Shown here: piece by piece, positions 8,654-15,107 of the stretch | Position numbering within the stretch: position 1 is the first letter of the stretch | How the letters are laid out: every line of letters starts with the position of its first letter | Assembly (NCBI RefSeq): GCF_015679185.1 | Contig: NZ_CP064939.1 | Coordinates: 4,712,001 to 4,776,000, forward strand | DNA from: Pedobacter endophyticus | Lineage (GTDB): Bacteria; Bacteroidota; Bacteroidia; Sphingobacteriales; Sphingobacteriaceae | Direction of reading: 5' to 3' | Length of the DNA stretch: 64,000 nucleotides | Translations under genes and position numbers: made by a program | Notes under the pieces: model-generated | What the model saw: only the letters and a program-made list of their open reading frames with translations | Told to the model about the DNA's origin: nothing | The model's database searches: none

Positions 8654-8686
8654 ATCTGGACGGCCGAATCGCCTCCGGATTTTTTT
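8654..8686 (+). terminator. probable Rho-independent terminator
   Basis: Imperfect stem ATCTGGACGGC / GCCTCCGGAT with a single bulge, followed by seven T. It lies about 195 bp after the acyl-CoA dehydrogenase gene, beyond the heptad array. Confidence 0.6.
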
Positions 8687-8729
8687 GTTTAAAATTTTTC
8701 AAACCAGGGCCAATCATCCGATGTTTTTC

Positions 8730-8776
8730 TTAAACCTTAAACCTTAAACCTTAAACCTTAAACCTTAAACCTTAAA
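8730..8776. repeat. tandem heptamer TTAAACC, 6.7 copies
   Basis: Six exact copies of TTAAACC plus a partial one, ending 3 bp before the start codon of the gene at 8780. It occupies the place of that gene's 5' untranslated region. Confidence 0.95.
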
Positions 8777-8779
8777 GAT

Positions 8780-8953
8780 ATGGCAAAGTATTCAGAAAAA
8801 GCTGGTGATAAAGTTGAAAAAACCATGCACGAAATGAAAGAAGGAAAACTTAAAAGTGGCTCGGGAAAAAAAGTTACCTCAAAAAAACAGGCGGTAGCCA
8901 TTGGATTATCGGAAGCTAGAAAGGAAGGTGCAAAGGTGCCGAAGAAAAAGTAG
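8780..8953 (+). CDS. DUF6496-like small lysine-rich protein (57 aa)
   Basis: ATG to TAG gives 57 residues: MAKYSEKAGDKVEKTMHEMK, then EGKLKSGSGKKVTSKKQAVAIG and a Lys-rich end. The pattern (KVxKxMHExKxGxLKSGSGKKVTSxKQAIAIGLSEAR) is that of the DUF6496 family, small basic proteins found in many bacteria with no proven role. Basic charge suggests nucleic-acid binding. The gene lies between two short-repeat arrays and its leader is the TTAAACC tandem. Confidence 0.8.
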   Translation: MAKYSEKAGDKVEKTMHEMKEGKLKSGSGKKVTSKKQAVAIGLSEARKEGAKVPKKK

Positions 8954-8967
8954 AGGAAGGGGTTTCA

Positions 8968-9044
8968 AGTCCGGAGTCGGAAGTCAAAAGTCCGGAGTCG
9001 GAAGTCCAGAGTCGGAAGTAAGCAATGACCAATAGGCAACGAGC
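8968..9044. repeat. degenerate heptanucleotide array, AGTCNNN
   Basis: Consecutive 7-mers AGTCCGG, AGTCGGA, AGTCAAA, AGTCCGG, AGTCGGA, AGTCCAG, AGTCGGA, AGTAAGC, then decaying units AATGACC, AATAGGC, AACGAGC in the same register. Confidence 0.85.
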
Positions 9045-9108
9045 GAAGCATTGGCCAAGCGCAGATAAAAGAGCGTGTATTAAAACACTTTTAAGTAAAG
9101 CGAGTTAA

Positions 9109-9145
9109 GACTAAAGACTAAAGACTAAAGACTAAAGACTAAAGA
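9109..9145. repeat. tandem heptamer GACTAAA, 5 copies
   Basis: Five exact copies of GACTAAA directly abutting the stop codon of the minus-strand gene at 9147. Confidence 0.95.
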
Positions 9146-9146
9146 T

Positions 9147-9533
9147 TTACTGCGGTACGTCCCTCGTGGCTAAAATGCTATCAACAACGTACACGCTAAA
9201 ACCACGCCACGGCAGGGCACTTTTATATTCTTTGTAATGTAGCTCGTAAAATTTGCCGCTATTTTTCATCATTCTTTCGGCAATTTGTTTGTTGGCGATT
9301 GAGAACTCGAACTCATTGTTTTGGAGCGTCCCCATTTGTTTTGATTTGATGCCGCTTTGGATCAATTTTCCCTCGTAGGTTTTAAAAAGATAGCCTTTTT
9401 TAACAACATAGTTAAGTTCACCGGCTTTTACACCCTCGCCGAAAACAAAGAAGTAGCGGTAGTAACAGATTACGGCCAAAATGGCGATTACGATAACAGA
9501 AATGATGGTGGTTATTTTCTTACCAGTTGTCAT
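9147..9533 (-). CDS. membrane-anchored hypothetical protein (128 aa)
   Basis: 128 residues starting MTTGKKITT, with one transmembrane helix at about residues 8-25 and a C-terminal domain of roughly 100 residues. The conserved-looking segments GYLFKTYEGKLIQSG and YKEYKSALPWRG have the look of a family found across Bacteroidota, sometimes misnamed as 6-phosphogluconate dehydrogenase although it is far too short. No catalytic residues are evident. It is probably an inner-membrane protein with its domain in the periplasm. Divergent from rpsU. Confidence 0.65.
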   Translation of the reverse strand: MTTGKKITTIISVIVIAILAVICYYRYFFVFGEGVKAGELNYVVKKGYLFKTYEGKLIQSGIKSKQMGTLQNNEFEFSIANKQIAERMMKNSGKFYELHYKEYKSALPWRGFSVYVVDSILATRDVPQ

Positions 9534-9631
9534 GATTTATTTTTTGGTTACTAAAAGTAACAAATAAATAAGATATTCAAGCTAAACCAATTTTTTCGTT
9601 TAAAGTTCTTTCTCAGTTTCAATATTTTGCT

Positions 9632-9639
9632 TACATTTG
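9632..9639 (+). promoter_or_regulatory. rpsU promoter, -7 box TACATTTG
   Basis: TACATTTG matches the Bacteroidota -7 consensus TAnnTTTG. The -33 region at about 9608 is not a clear TTTG. It is 56 bp before the rpsU start, leaving a short leader that carries the strong SD. Confidence 0.6.
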
Positions 9640-9673
9640 CATCCCCTGATAGAATGGGGGATTTAAAAACCAC

Positions 9674-9683
9674 GAGAGGAGGT
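9674..9683 (+). promoter_or_regulatory. unusually strong Shine-Dalgarno of rpsU
   Basis: GAGAGGAGGT, a near-complete anti-SD complement, 11 nt before the ATG at 9695. Most genes in this window have no SD. In Bacteroidota, ribosomal protein bS21 helps hide the 16S anti-SD, and rpsU itself carries a strong SD that is proposed to serve autoregulation. Confidence 0.8.
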
Positions 9684-9694
9684 ATTTCAGCGTT

Positions 9695-9889
9695 ATGATT
9701 ATTATCAACATTAAAGACGGCGAATCATTAGATAAGGCCCTAAAGCGTTTCAAGAAAAAGTTTGAAAAAACTGGTGTATTGAGAGAACTGCGTAGTCGCC
9801 AGGCATACGAGAAGAAATCTGTTGCACGTCGTACTGAAATTAAGCATGCTGTTTACATTCAGAACATGAATCAAGATACAACTTCATAG
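9695..9889 (+). CDS. rpsU: 30S ribosomal protein bS21
   Basis: 64 residues, typical bS21 length, with IIINIKDGESLDKALKRFKK and ELRSRQAYEKKSVARR. It is a component of the small subunit near the 3' end of 16S rRNA. In Flavobacterium johnsoniae, bS21 with bS18 and bS6 forms a pocket that sequesters the anti-SD, which explains why this phylum largely ignores SD sequences. Here the gene has both a TAnnTTTG promoter and a full SD, matching the reported scheme in which ribosomes lacking bS21 preferentially translate rpsU. A terminator hairpin follows directly. Confidence 0.97.
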   Translation: MIIINIKDGESLDKALKRFKKKFEKTGVLRELRSRQAYEKKSVARRTEIKHAVYIQNMNQDTTS

Positions 9890-9908
9890 TTGTTCACGAT
9901 ATAAAATG

Positions 9909-9945
9909 AAGCCTTTCGATGTAAGTTGAAAGGCTTTTTTATTTT
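9909..9945 (+). terminator. rpsU terminator
   Basis: Stem GCCTTTC / GAAAGGC with a 10-nt loop and a following T-rich run, beginning about 20 bp after the rpsU stop. It separates rpsU from the recombinase gene. Confidence 0.85.
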
Positions 9946-10041
9946 CCGCCTTATCGAAATCTTTACAATAAACAATAAATTAACCTTTTCTTTATATCAA
10001 AAGTTTTGTAACTTCATACTAAACCTAGCAGGAGATATTGG

Positions 10042-10926
10042 ATGTTGCAAAAAAGCTTTATCACATACTTAACCCACGAGAAGCGCTATTCTCAGCATAC
10101 CATCAACTCTTATCAAAATGATTTGAGTCAATTTAAGGACTACATTCAAAGCGCATACCAAATTGACTTTACAGAAGTTCAGCACAGCCAGTTAAGAAGC
10201 TTCATGGTTCATTTAATGGAAGACGGAACATCAGAAAGCTCCATTAATCGAAAAATATCTGCATTAAGAAGTTTCTATAAGTTTTTGCACAAAACGGAAA
10301 AAATTGAGCAAAATCCGGCACTTTTAATAAAAGCACCCAAAATTCCGAAGCGGTTACCGGCATTTGTAGATCATCAGAAGATGGATCTTTTGCTCGATTC
10401 TGGCAACTACTTTGGCGAAGGCTTTGAGTCTACCCGCGACCATATCGTAATTGAGTTGCTATTTGGTACCGGAATGCGTTTGGCAGAACTGCTTCAACTG
10501 AAAGATACCGATATCGATTTTTACGCAGGCACAATCCGCGTGTTAGGCAAAAGAAATAAGGAGCGCATTATACCGATAAGTAAGCAGCTTGCTAATCAGG
10601 TAAATAACTACCTTTCTGAAAAAAAGCTACAAGCTTTTGATAACAATGTACCAAACTTAATCGTTACCAATGTAGGTGCTCCGGCTTACCCTAAATTAAT
10701 TTACCGCATTGTTACCTCATACCTAAACCATGTATCGACGAATGACAAAAAAAGCCCTCACGTATTGCGACATAGTTATGCCACCGCGTTATTAAATGCA
10801 GGTGCAGATCTAAATGCCATTAAAGAACTTCTGGGGCATGCCAGCTTAGCGGCCACCCAGGTTTATACCCACAATTCAATCGAAAGATTAAAAACAATTT
10901 ATAAACAAGCCCATCCAAAGGCGTAA
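10042..10926 (+). CDS. xerC: tyrosine recombinase of the XerC/XerD family
   Basis: 294 residues. An N-terminal SAM-like core-binding domain (1-100) precedes the catalytic domain with R146 (GTGMRLAEL), K170 (VLGKRNKER), H240 and R243 (PHVLRHSYA), H266 (LLGHASLA) and nucleophile Y275 (TQVYTHN). This is the full set for site-specific recombination at dif to resolve chromosome dimers. Its conserved place between rpsU and hpf, and the lack of any mobile-element neighbour, argue for a housekeeping Xer protein rather than an integrase. Choosing XerC over XerD is by context only. Confidence 0.88.
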   Translation: MLQKSFITYLTHEKRYSQHTINSYQNDLSQFKDYIQSAYQIDFTEVQHSQLRSFMVHLMEDGTSESSINRKISALRSFYKFLHKTEKIEQNPALLIKAPKIPKRLPAFVDHQKMDLLLDSGNYFGEGFESTRDHIVIELLFGTGMRLAELLQLKDTDIDFYAGTIRVLGKRNKERIIPISKQLANQVNNYLSEKKLQAFDNNVPNLIVTNVGAPAYPKLIYRIVTSYLNHVSTNDKKSPHVLRHSYATALLNAGADLNAIKELLGHASLAATQVYTHNSIERLKTIYKQAHPKA

Positions 10927-10940
10927 AAAAAGGAGGAAAA

Positions 10941-11288
10941 ATGAAAATCGGAGTTCAATCAATCCACTTCAGTGCAGACAGTAAGTTGTTAGACTTTATC
11001 CAGAAAAAGGCAAACAAGCTCGATCAGTTTTTTGATCAGATTATTAGTGGCGAAGTGTATTTAAAGTTAGAGAACGTAGAGGACGAGGCCAATAAGATTA
11101 GCGAGATTAAACTCATTGTGCCGGGCGGAACCCTATTTGCTAAAGAACAATGTAAATCATTTGAAGAGGCCACAGATCTGGCCATCGAATCGCTGAGGAA
11201 ACAAATTACTAAACATAAAGAAAAAACCCGTGCAAAATTGAGTGAGCACAAAGCAATTTTAAGCGAAAGCGAAGCGTCTGATTATTAA
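10941..11288 (+). CDS. hpf: ribosome hibernation promoting factor, short HPF/RaiA type
   Basis: 115 residues with the single S30AE domain (beta-alpha-beta-beta-beta-alpha) and no long C-terminal extension, so the short HPF/YfiA type. Starts MKIGVQSIHFSADSKLLDFI; the segment KISEIKLIVPGGTLFAKE and the basic helix near 95-105 are typical. It binds the decoding centre of idle ribosomes during slow growth. It is 14 bp after xer, with the SD AGGAGG 4 nt before the ATG, another rare clear SD, in the same operon downstream of rpsU. Confidence 0.93.
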   Translation: MKIGVQSIHFSADSKLLDFIQKKANKLDQFFDQIISGEVYLKLENVEDEANKISEIKLIVPGGTLFAKEQCKSFEEATDLAIESLRKQITKHKEKTRAKLSEHKAILSESEASDY

Positions 11289-11310
11289 TTAATCAAAAGC
11301 ATATTCATCT

Positions 11311-11345
11311 AAACGGCAACATACGAAAGTTTGTTGCCGTTTTTT
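11311..11345 (+). terminator. hpf terminator
   Basis: Stem ACGGCAACA / TGTTGCCGT with a 10-nt loop followed by a T run, 23 bp after hpf. Confidence 0.85.
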
Positions 11346-11874
11346 ATTGGGGAAAACATTTAAAGCTTTGGCAAAAACTTGAGTTCGGTTGCTTCGGGGG
11401 CGGGCTATTCGACGTAACCGGTCGTCATCCCGGGTTTACACCACAATATTTTATTAACAGCCATGGCCTTTAATTAAGTAGATGAAATTTTATTTCGTTA
11501 ACCAAAGCATCAACGAATCGATAATTTTGTCATTTTATCAGTGGATGGAAGATAATTTTCATGCTTTCGTGTAAGGAACTTAGTGGTTCGTGTAATAAAA
11601 TAGATAAAAATGTATTTTTATTATTACGTTTGGTCATTGTTAAAATACGGCTGTCAGTCCTATAGCTTTGTTTTATGCCAAGTGCCCTTGGCAGTATTTA
11701 TCATCCCAAAAATTTTCTTGAACAAGATTAATCTCAACCCATGGGTTAAGGCTACATATTTGGGTACCGCCAGATATGCGCAATTAAGTTACCGCTTTGT
11801 TTTGTTGTGGTCTTGTTTTCGATTTGATTTAGAATAATTTAAAAATTGATAAATAAACCATTAAAACAAAAACT
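11346..11874. other. 529-bp region without a supported gene
   Basis: AT-rich with scattered stops in all frames. A 75-codon frame at 11610 begins with aromatic residues and resembles no protein, and it is not preceded by a start signal. No repeat array or clear promoter was found. The leader of the lipoprotein gene at 11875 probably starts here. Confidence 0.5.
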
Positions 11875-12555
11875 ATGAGAACAATCTTTAGTTTAATAAC
11901 CTGTATCATTTTACTAATGTCTGGGTGTAAAAAAGACGCAGCTGTGGAGTCCGAAGAAGTTAAATTTGAAAAGGCTTTATTGAAAGCTGGTTTCAAAAAG
12001 GTTAGTAATACTGAATTACCCAAAGGAATAAGCCCGTATGAATTTACAGTACAAGAAATTGCTGATATCGCTAATGGAACAATAACTGACCATATCTCAA
12101 TAAGACATCCTCAACAAAATACACTACGGGTGAAATCGAATAAGTTAGGATTTAAGACATCTAACGAGTTATCTGTTGTTTTTGGCGATGAAGAGCCCGA
12201 GGAAGGAGGGATAGGCTCTAAAAACTTTCATGGAGGTACACAGTTTTACTATTTTGTTAACATGAATGCAATGGTAAGTATAGGATTTACATTAATAAAG
12301 GGAAAAGGTTGGAAATACACCTCACATCGTGTAAATATAAGTAAAGCAGAATCACAAAATAGCGATTATGGATATTATGATGAAGGGCAGAATAGTGGAA
12401 GTTATGATGGTGCCATTACGTGTACGTTCCATTCATCAGGAAGTGTTTATTATAGTGCGTTTGGCAAGAAATATTCGAAACCCATAAATATTTACGGTAA
12501 CTCTGGTGGTGGCGGAAACCCAAATTTGATTGTAACGACAGATAGTACCTATTGA
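11875..12555 (+). CDS. hypothetical lipoprotein
   Basis: 226 residues. A short signal peptide ends in the lipobox LMSGC (Cys18), so the product is a lipoprotein, probably at the outer membrane. The mature part has a Glu-rich start, a central region with Gly/Asp-rich loops (EEPEEGGIGSKNFHGGTQFY) and a Gly-rich tail (GNSGGGGNPN). No family is recognised. It is 1 bp from the next gene and AT-rich compared with the flanking translation genes, so it belongs to an accessory insert between hpf and the tRNA cluster. Confidence 0.65.
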   Translation: MRTIFSLITCIILLMSGCKKDAAVESEEVKFEKALLKAGFKKVSNTELPKGISPYEFTVQEIADIANGTITDHISIRHPQQNTLRVKSNKLGFKTSNELSVVFGDEEPEEGGIGSKNFHGGTQFYYFVNMNAMVSIGFTLIKGKGWKYTSHRVNISKAESQNSDYGYYDEGQNSGSYDGAITCTFHSSGSVYYSAFGKKYSKPINIYGNSGGGGNPNLIVTTDSTY

Positions 12556-12556
12556 T

Positions 12557-13309
12557 ATGAAGAATAAATATATTTTAATATCTGTTTTGGTTTGCTTATT
12601 TGTAAGCGCTATTAACCTAAGGGCACAGCAAATGATTAAAGCAAGTGTAGTAATACAACAGCCTGGCGATGAGAATCACCCAATGCCATATCAGATTAAT
12701 ATTATTTCTAATGCTGAGGTGGAGCGTGGAATGGTTGATGATTCAGCCTTAGAAGGTAATGCTAAAGCAAAGTTTAGAGAGGAGTCCCGTGGCAGTAAAT
12801 TAGGAGTGAATATTATTATTTTCCCTTCTTATAACTTAACTGAAATTAAAACAGGTAAAAGCTGGTCTCTATCAGATCATGGGAAGTATAAGATTGCACT
12901 TTTGGAAACAAAAGCACAGAAACCTGTAGATTCATCTACCTATTTTAGCTTGCACTATACTAATCAATACAAAAAAATTGCAGGCTATACATGTCAAAAA
13001 GTAATTGTTACAAATAAAATCTCCAATATTATAGATTCTATATATGTTGTCAAAGAGCTAAATTATTTGGTATACAGGATGACATATAAATATGGTAAGA
13101 TAGATTTTATTGTTCAAGCGTATGAGCATAATAATGGGCGGACACAAACATATACTATAATTTCGGCGAAAGAAGAATTGGTTCCAGTTGATATTTTTAA
13201 AATTCCAAGAGACTATAAAAAATTTTATTCAATTAAAAGATATAAAAAATGGATGCAAAGAAAAGGTACAAAAGAATTTAATAAAAAATTAGAGATGCAA
13301 AAAAAATAG
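12557..13309 (+). CDS. secreted DUF4412/GLPGLI-like protein
   Basis: 250 residues with a signal peptide ending near LRAQ. The segment YKKIAGYTCQKVIVTNK resembles the conserved core of periplasmic DUF4412 and GLPGLI-type proteins, which have repeating strands; the hallmark GLPG motif is absent. The C-terminus is very Lys-rich and helical (YKKWMQRKGTKEFNKKLEM). Starts 1 bp after the lipoprotein, so the two are probably co-transcribed. The TAG stop is followed in frame by 42 further coding-like codons (see the remnant at 13310). Confidence 0.6.
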   Translation: MKNKYILISVLVCLFVSAINLRAQQMIKASVVIQQPGDENHPMPYQINIISNAEVERGMVDDSALEGNAKAKFREESRGSKLGVNIIIFPSYNLTEIKTGKSWSLSDHGKYKIALLETKAQKPVDSSTYFSLHYTNQYKKIAGYTCQKVIVTNKISNIIDSIYVVKELNYLVYRMTYKYGKIDFIVQAYEHNNGRTQTYTIISAKEELVPVDIFKIPRDYKKFYSIKRYKKWMQRKGTKEFNKKLEMQKK

Positions 13310-13438
13310 TTTAAATATGATGTTTTCTCTGCTTTAAATAGAGGATACGGTGGTGAGCCAACCCGTAATGGTTGGTTAATCTACGACAACAATTCTCAGG
13401 TAAGCTTCACCCTCCCAGATAGAACCCTAACCCAATAA
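13310..13438 (+). pseudogene. possible C-terminal coding remnant, in frame after TAG
   Basis: After the TAG at 13307 the same frame stays open for 42 codons to TAA at 13436, containing GYGGEPTRNGWLIYDNNSQ and FTLPDRTLTQ. The composition looks like a folded beta-rich protein end and is unlike the Lys-rich tail just before the TAG. It may be the 3' end of a lost neighbouring gene fused by deletion, or of a longer ancestral protein. It has no start of its own. Confidence 0.35.
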
Positions 13439-13499
13439 CAATATTAATCTTTGGGTAGGTGAAGTCTTCATCAACCTAAAGATTATTTTAAAGTCATAT

Positions 13500-14129
13500 G
13501 TGATGAGAATATCTATAATTGCTTTAATATTAGTTAGCATTAGCTTTAAGCTATCGGCGCAGCAGCAGAAACCAGGATATAACTTAACCGTCTTGTTGGG
13601 TTATGGAACGGAAAATAACTGGGGCAATACAGCGTTTTATGCGGGTTTGGCAATAAACAAAAAAATAAAAAGAAAATGGGCTACAGAAGTTGGAATAACT
13701 TATTTTACTACTGATATTTATAACGAAAATAAGGATAAACCAACAAGCTTTGAGGACGAAGAGCGTAGATACAACGCTATATTTTTGAATATGGATGTCC
13801 AATACATTGTCGGAAACGAAAATTCTTTGATTAATGCCAAGATTAAAATAGGCCCAGCTTTGAAGTATTACGATTATAAAGCATTTCGTAGTGGCCTATT
13901 TGAGTATTATCCTGCTACAGGAAGAGAAGAGCCAATTCGTGGAACCATAAATTATCATGAAAAACGTGGAGTTAATATTTCCTTATATAATGGATTTAGT
14001 CTCGATGCGAAAGTCAACTCTGGTCTTCGGATAGGTGTTTTCCTGGATATTTATAGTAATCAGATATTAATTGAGCATTTTATGCCGGGTATTAACGCCA
14101 TTTTTAAGCTTGGCACGAAAAATAAATAA
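13500..14129 (+). CDS. outer-membrane beta-barrel-like hypothetical protein
   Basis: 209 residues with a signal peptide ending in LSAQ. The mature chain shows alternating amphipathic strands with aromatic girdles (YNLTVLLGYG, FYAGLAINKK, WATEVGITYF, FLNMDVQYIVG, LRIGVFLDIY, INAIFKLG), as expected of an 8-strand outer-membrane barrel. The function is not known. A second ATG lies at 13503 and cannot be excluded as the start. It closes the accessory insert, followed by a terminator. Confidence 0.65.
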   Translation: MMRISIIALILVSISFKLSAQQQKPGYNLTVLLGYGTENNWGNTAFYAGLAINKKIKRKWATEVGITYFTTDIYNENKDKPTSFEDEERRYNAIFLNMDVQYIVGNENSLINAKIKIGPALKYYDYKAFRSGLFEYYPATGREEPIRGTINYHEKRGVNISLYNGFSLDAKVNSGLRIGVFLDIYSNQILIEHFMPGINAIFKLGTKNK

Positions 14130-14231
14130 AGGTTATTTAATCAGTAGGGGAGATATTAAAAAAGTTGACTTGGGACAGGGGATTGAAACATACTGATTAT
14201 TAGCTAAATATTTATTTAAATCATAAAAAAC

Positions 14232-14266
14232 AAAATAGCGAGCCTAAAAATTCGCTATTTTTTTTA
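14232..14266 (+). terminator. Rho-independent terminator
   Basis: Stem AAAATAGCGA / TCGCTATTTT with a 10-nt loop and a T run. It isolates the accessory genes from the tRNA operon. Confidence 0.85.
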
Positions 14267-14273
14267 AAAATTA

Positions 14274-14304
14274 TTTTGAACTGAAATATAAGTGTGTATA
14301 TTTG
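14274..14304 (+). promoter_or_regulatory. promoter of the tRNA-tuf operon
   Basis: -33 box TTTTG at 14274 and -7 box TATATTTG at 14297 with an 18-bp spacer, a strong match to the Bacteroidota sigma-ABfr consensus. It lies 131 bp before the first tRNA. Confidence 0.75.
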
Positions 14305-14434
14305 CATTCCCTTTCGGAAAGGGCGTTACGCCAAACAAAAAAGGGTAAGTTCTTTAAAAGATTTTAATTTTTAAAAAACACGTTTAGTAGTATGAGAAAT
14401 GAAGATTTTTCGTATTATTGCACAAATTTTAAAA

Positions 14435-14507
<73 letters not shown>

Positions 14508-14519
14508 CTTTTTATTTAC

Positions 14520-14547
14520 GATTGTAGATTTTAGGTTGTAGATTGAT
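14520..14547. repeat. short heptad array GATTNNN in tRNA spacer
   Basis: Four consecutive 7-mers: GATTGTA, GATTTTA, GGTTGTA, GATTGAT, followed by an opposed half-site (CAATCGT). It lies between tRNA-Thr and tRNA-Tyr. Confidence 0.7.
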
Positions 14548-14590
14548 AAGTCAATCGTAATTCTTATCTCGTCCGTCTAAGAATAAAAAG

Positions 14591-14673
14591 GGGGAGATAC
14601 CAGAGTGGCCAAATGGGACAGACTGTAACTCTGTTGTCGCAAGACTTCGAAGGTTCGAATCCTTCTCTCCCCA
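14591..14673 (+). tRNA. tRNA-Tyr (anticodon GTA)
   Basis: 83 nt class II tRNA with a long variable arm; acceptor GGGGAGA/TCTCCCC, anticodon loop CTGTAAC (GTA at 14625-14627). Discriminator A. Confidence 0.97.
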
Positions 14674-14712
14674 CACCAAAATGAAAATGATTGAGTTTTC
14701 GAATGATAGAAT

Positions 14713-14756
14713 GGTTTGCATTTACTCATTAAAACATTCACTCATTCATTCACTTG
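14713..14756. repeat. octad array (GAAT/CATT + 4 nt) in tRNA spacer
   Basis: 8-mers with fixed GAAT on one side and CATT on the other: GAATGATA, GAATGGTT, then CATTTACT, CATTAAAA, CATTCACT, CATTCATT. Same design as the heptads but with a 4-nt variable part. A related array lies at 16499-16573. Confidence 0.65.
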
Positions 14757-14762
14757 GAAAAT

Positions 14763-14835
14763 GCGGAAGTAGCTCAGTTGGTAGAGCGATAGCCTTCCAA
14801 GCTATAGGTCGCGAGTTCGAACCTCGTCTTCCGCT
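14763..14835 (+). tRNA. tRNA-Gly (anticodon TCC)
   Basis: 73 nt; acceptor GCGGAAG/CTTCCGC, anticodon stem ATAGC/GCTAT with loop CTTCCAA (TCC at 14796-14798). CCA follows at 14836-14838, perhaps by chance, as its neighbours do not encode it. Confidence 0.96.
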
Positions 14836-14866
14836 CCAAATAAAGTTGAGCAGTTTGGCGGTTTAC

Positions 14867-14915
14867 AGTTGGCAGTTTGAACTGAAAACTGAATACTGGG
14901 AACTGGAAACTAAAA
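14867..14915. repeat. heptad array AGTTNNN / ACTGNNN in tRNA spacer
   Basis: AGTTGGC, AGTTTGA followed without a gap by ACTGAAA, ACTGAAT, ACTGGGA, ACTGGAA, ACTAAAA. The tetramer is fixed and the last three bases vary; it ends one base before tRNA-Thr(GGT). Confidence 0.85.
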
Positions 14916-14916
14916 A

Positions 14917-14988
<72 letters not shown>

Positions 14989-15107
14989 CAGGTATAATAA
15001 AGCTTTGTTAAATCTGTTAAATACTACAGAAGAGACAAGGTTTTTTGTGTTGAAATAACAAACAATAAATTAATAAAAAGTTAACCTACTAATTAGTTAT
15101 AAATAAA

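Noticed and set aside
10042..10926. Mobile-element integrase
   Set aside because: Fixed housekeeping position between rpsU and hpf and no cargo next to it; a chromosomal Xer protein fits better.
11610..11837. 75-codon gene
   Set aside because: Aromatic-rich start with no signal or family; no start context; probably chance in AT-rich DNA.
13307..13309. Stop-codon read-through or recoding at TAG
   Set aside because: No recoding structure seen and the sequence after the TAG is unlike the protein before it; a remnant is simpler.
14836..14838. Genuinely encoded CCA on tRNA-Gly
   Set aside because: Neighbouring tRNAs lack it and a CCA-adding enzyme is present; chance is likely.
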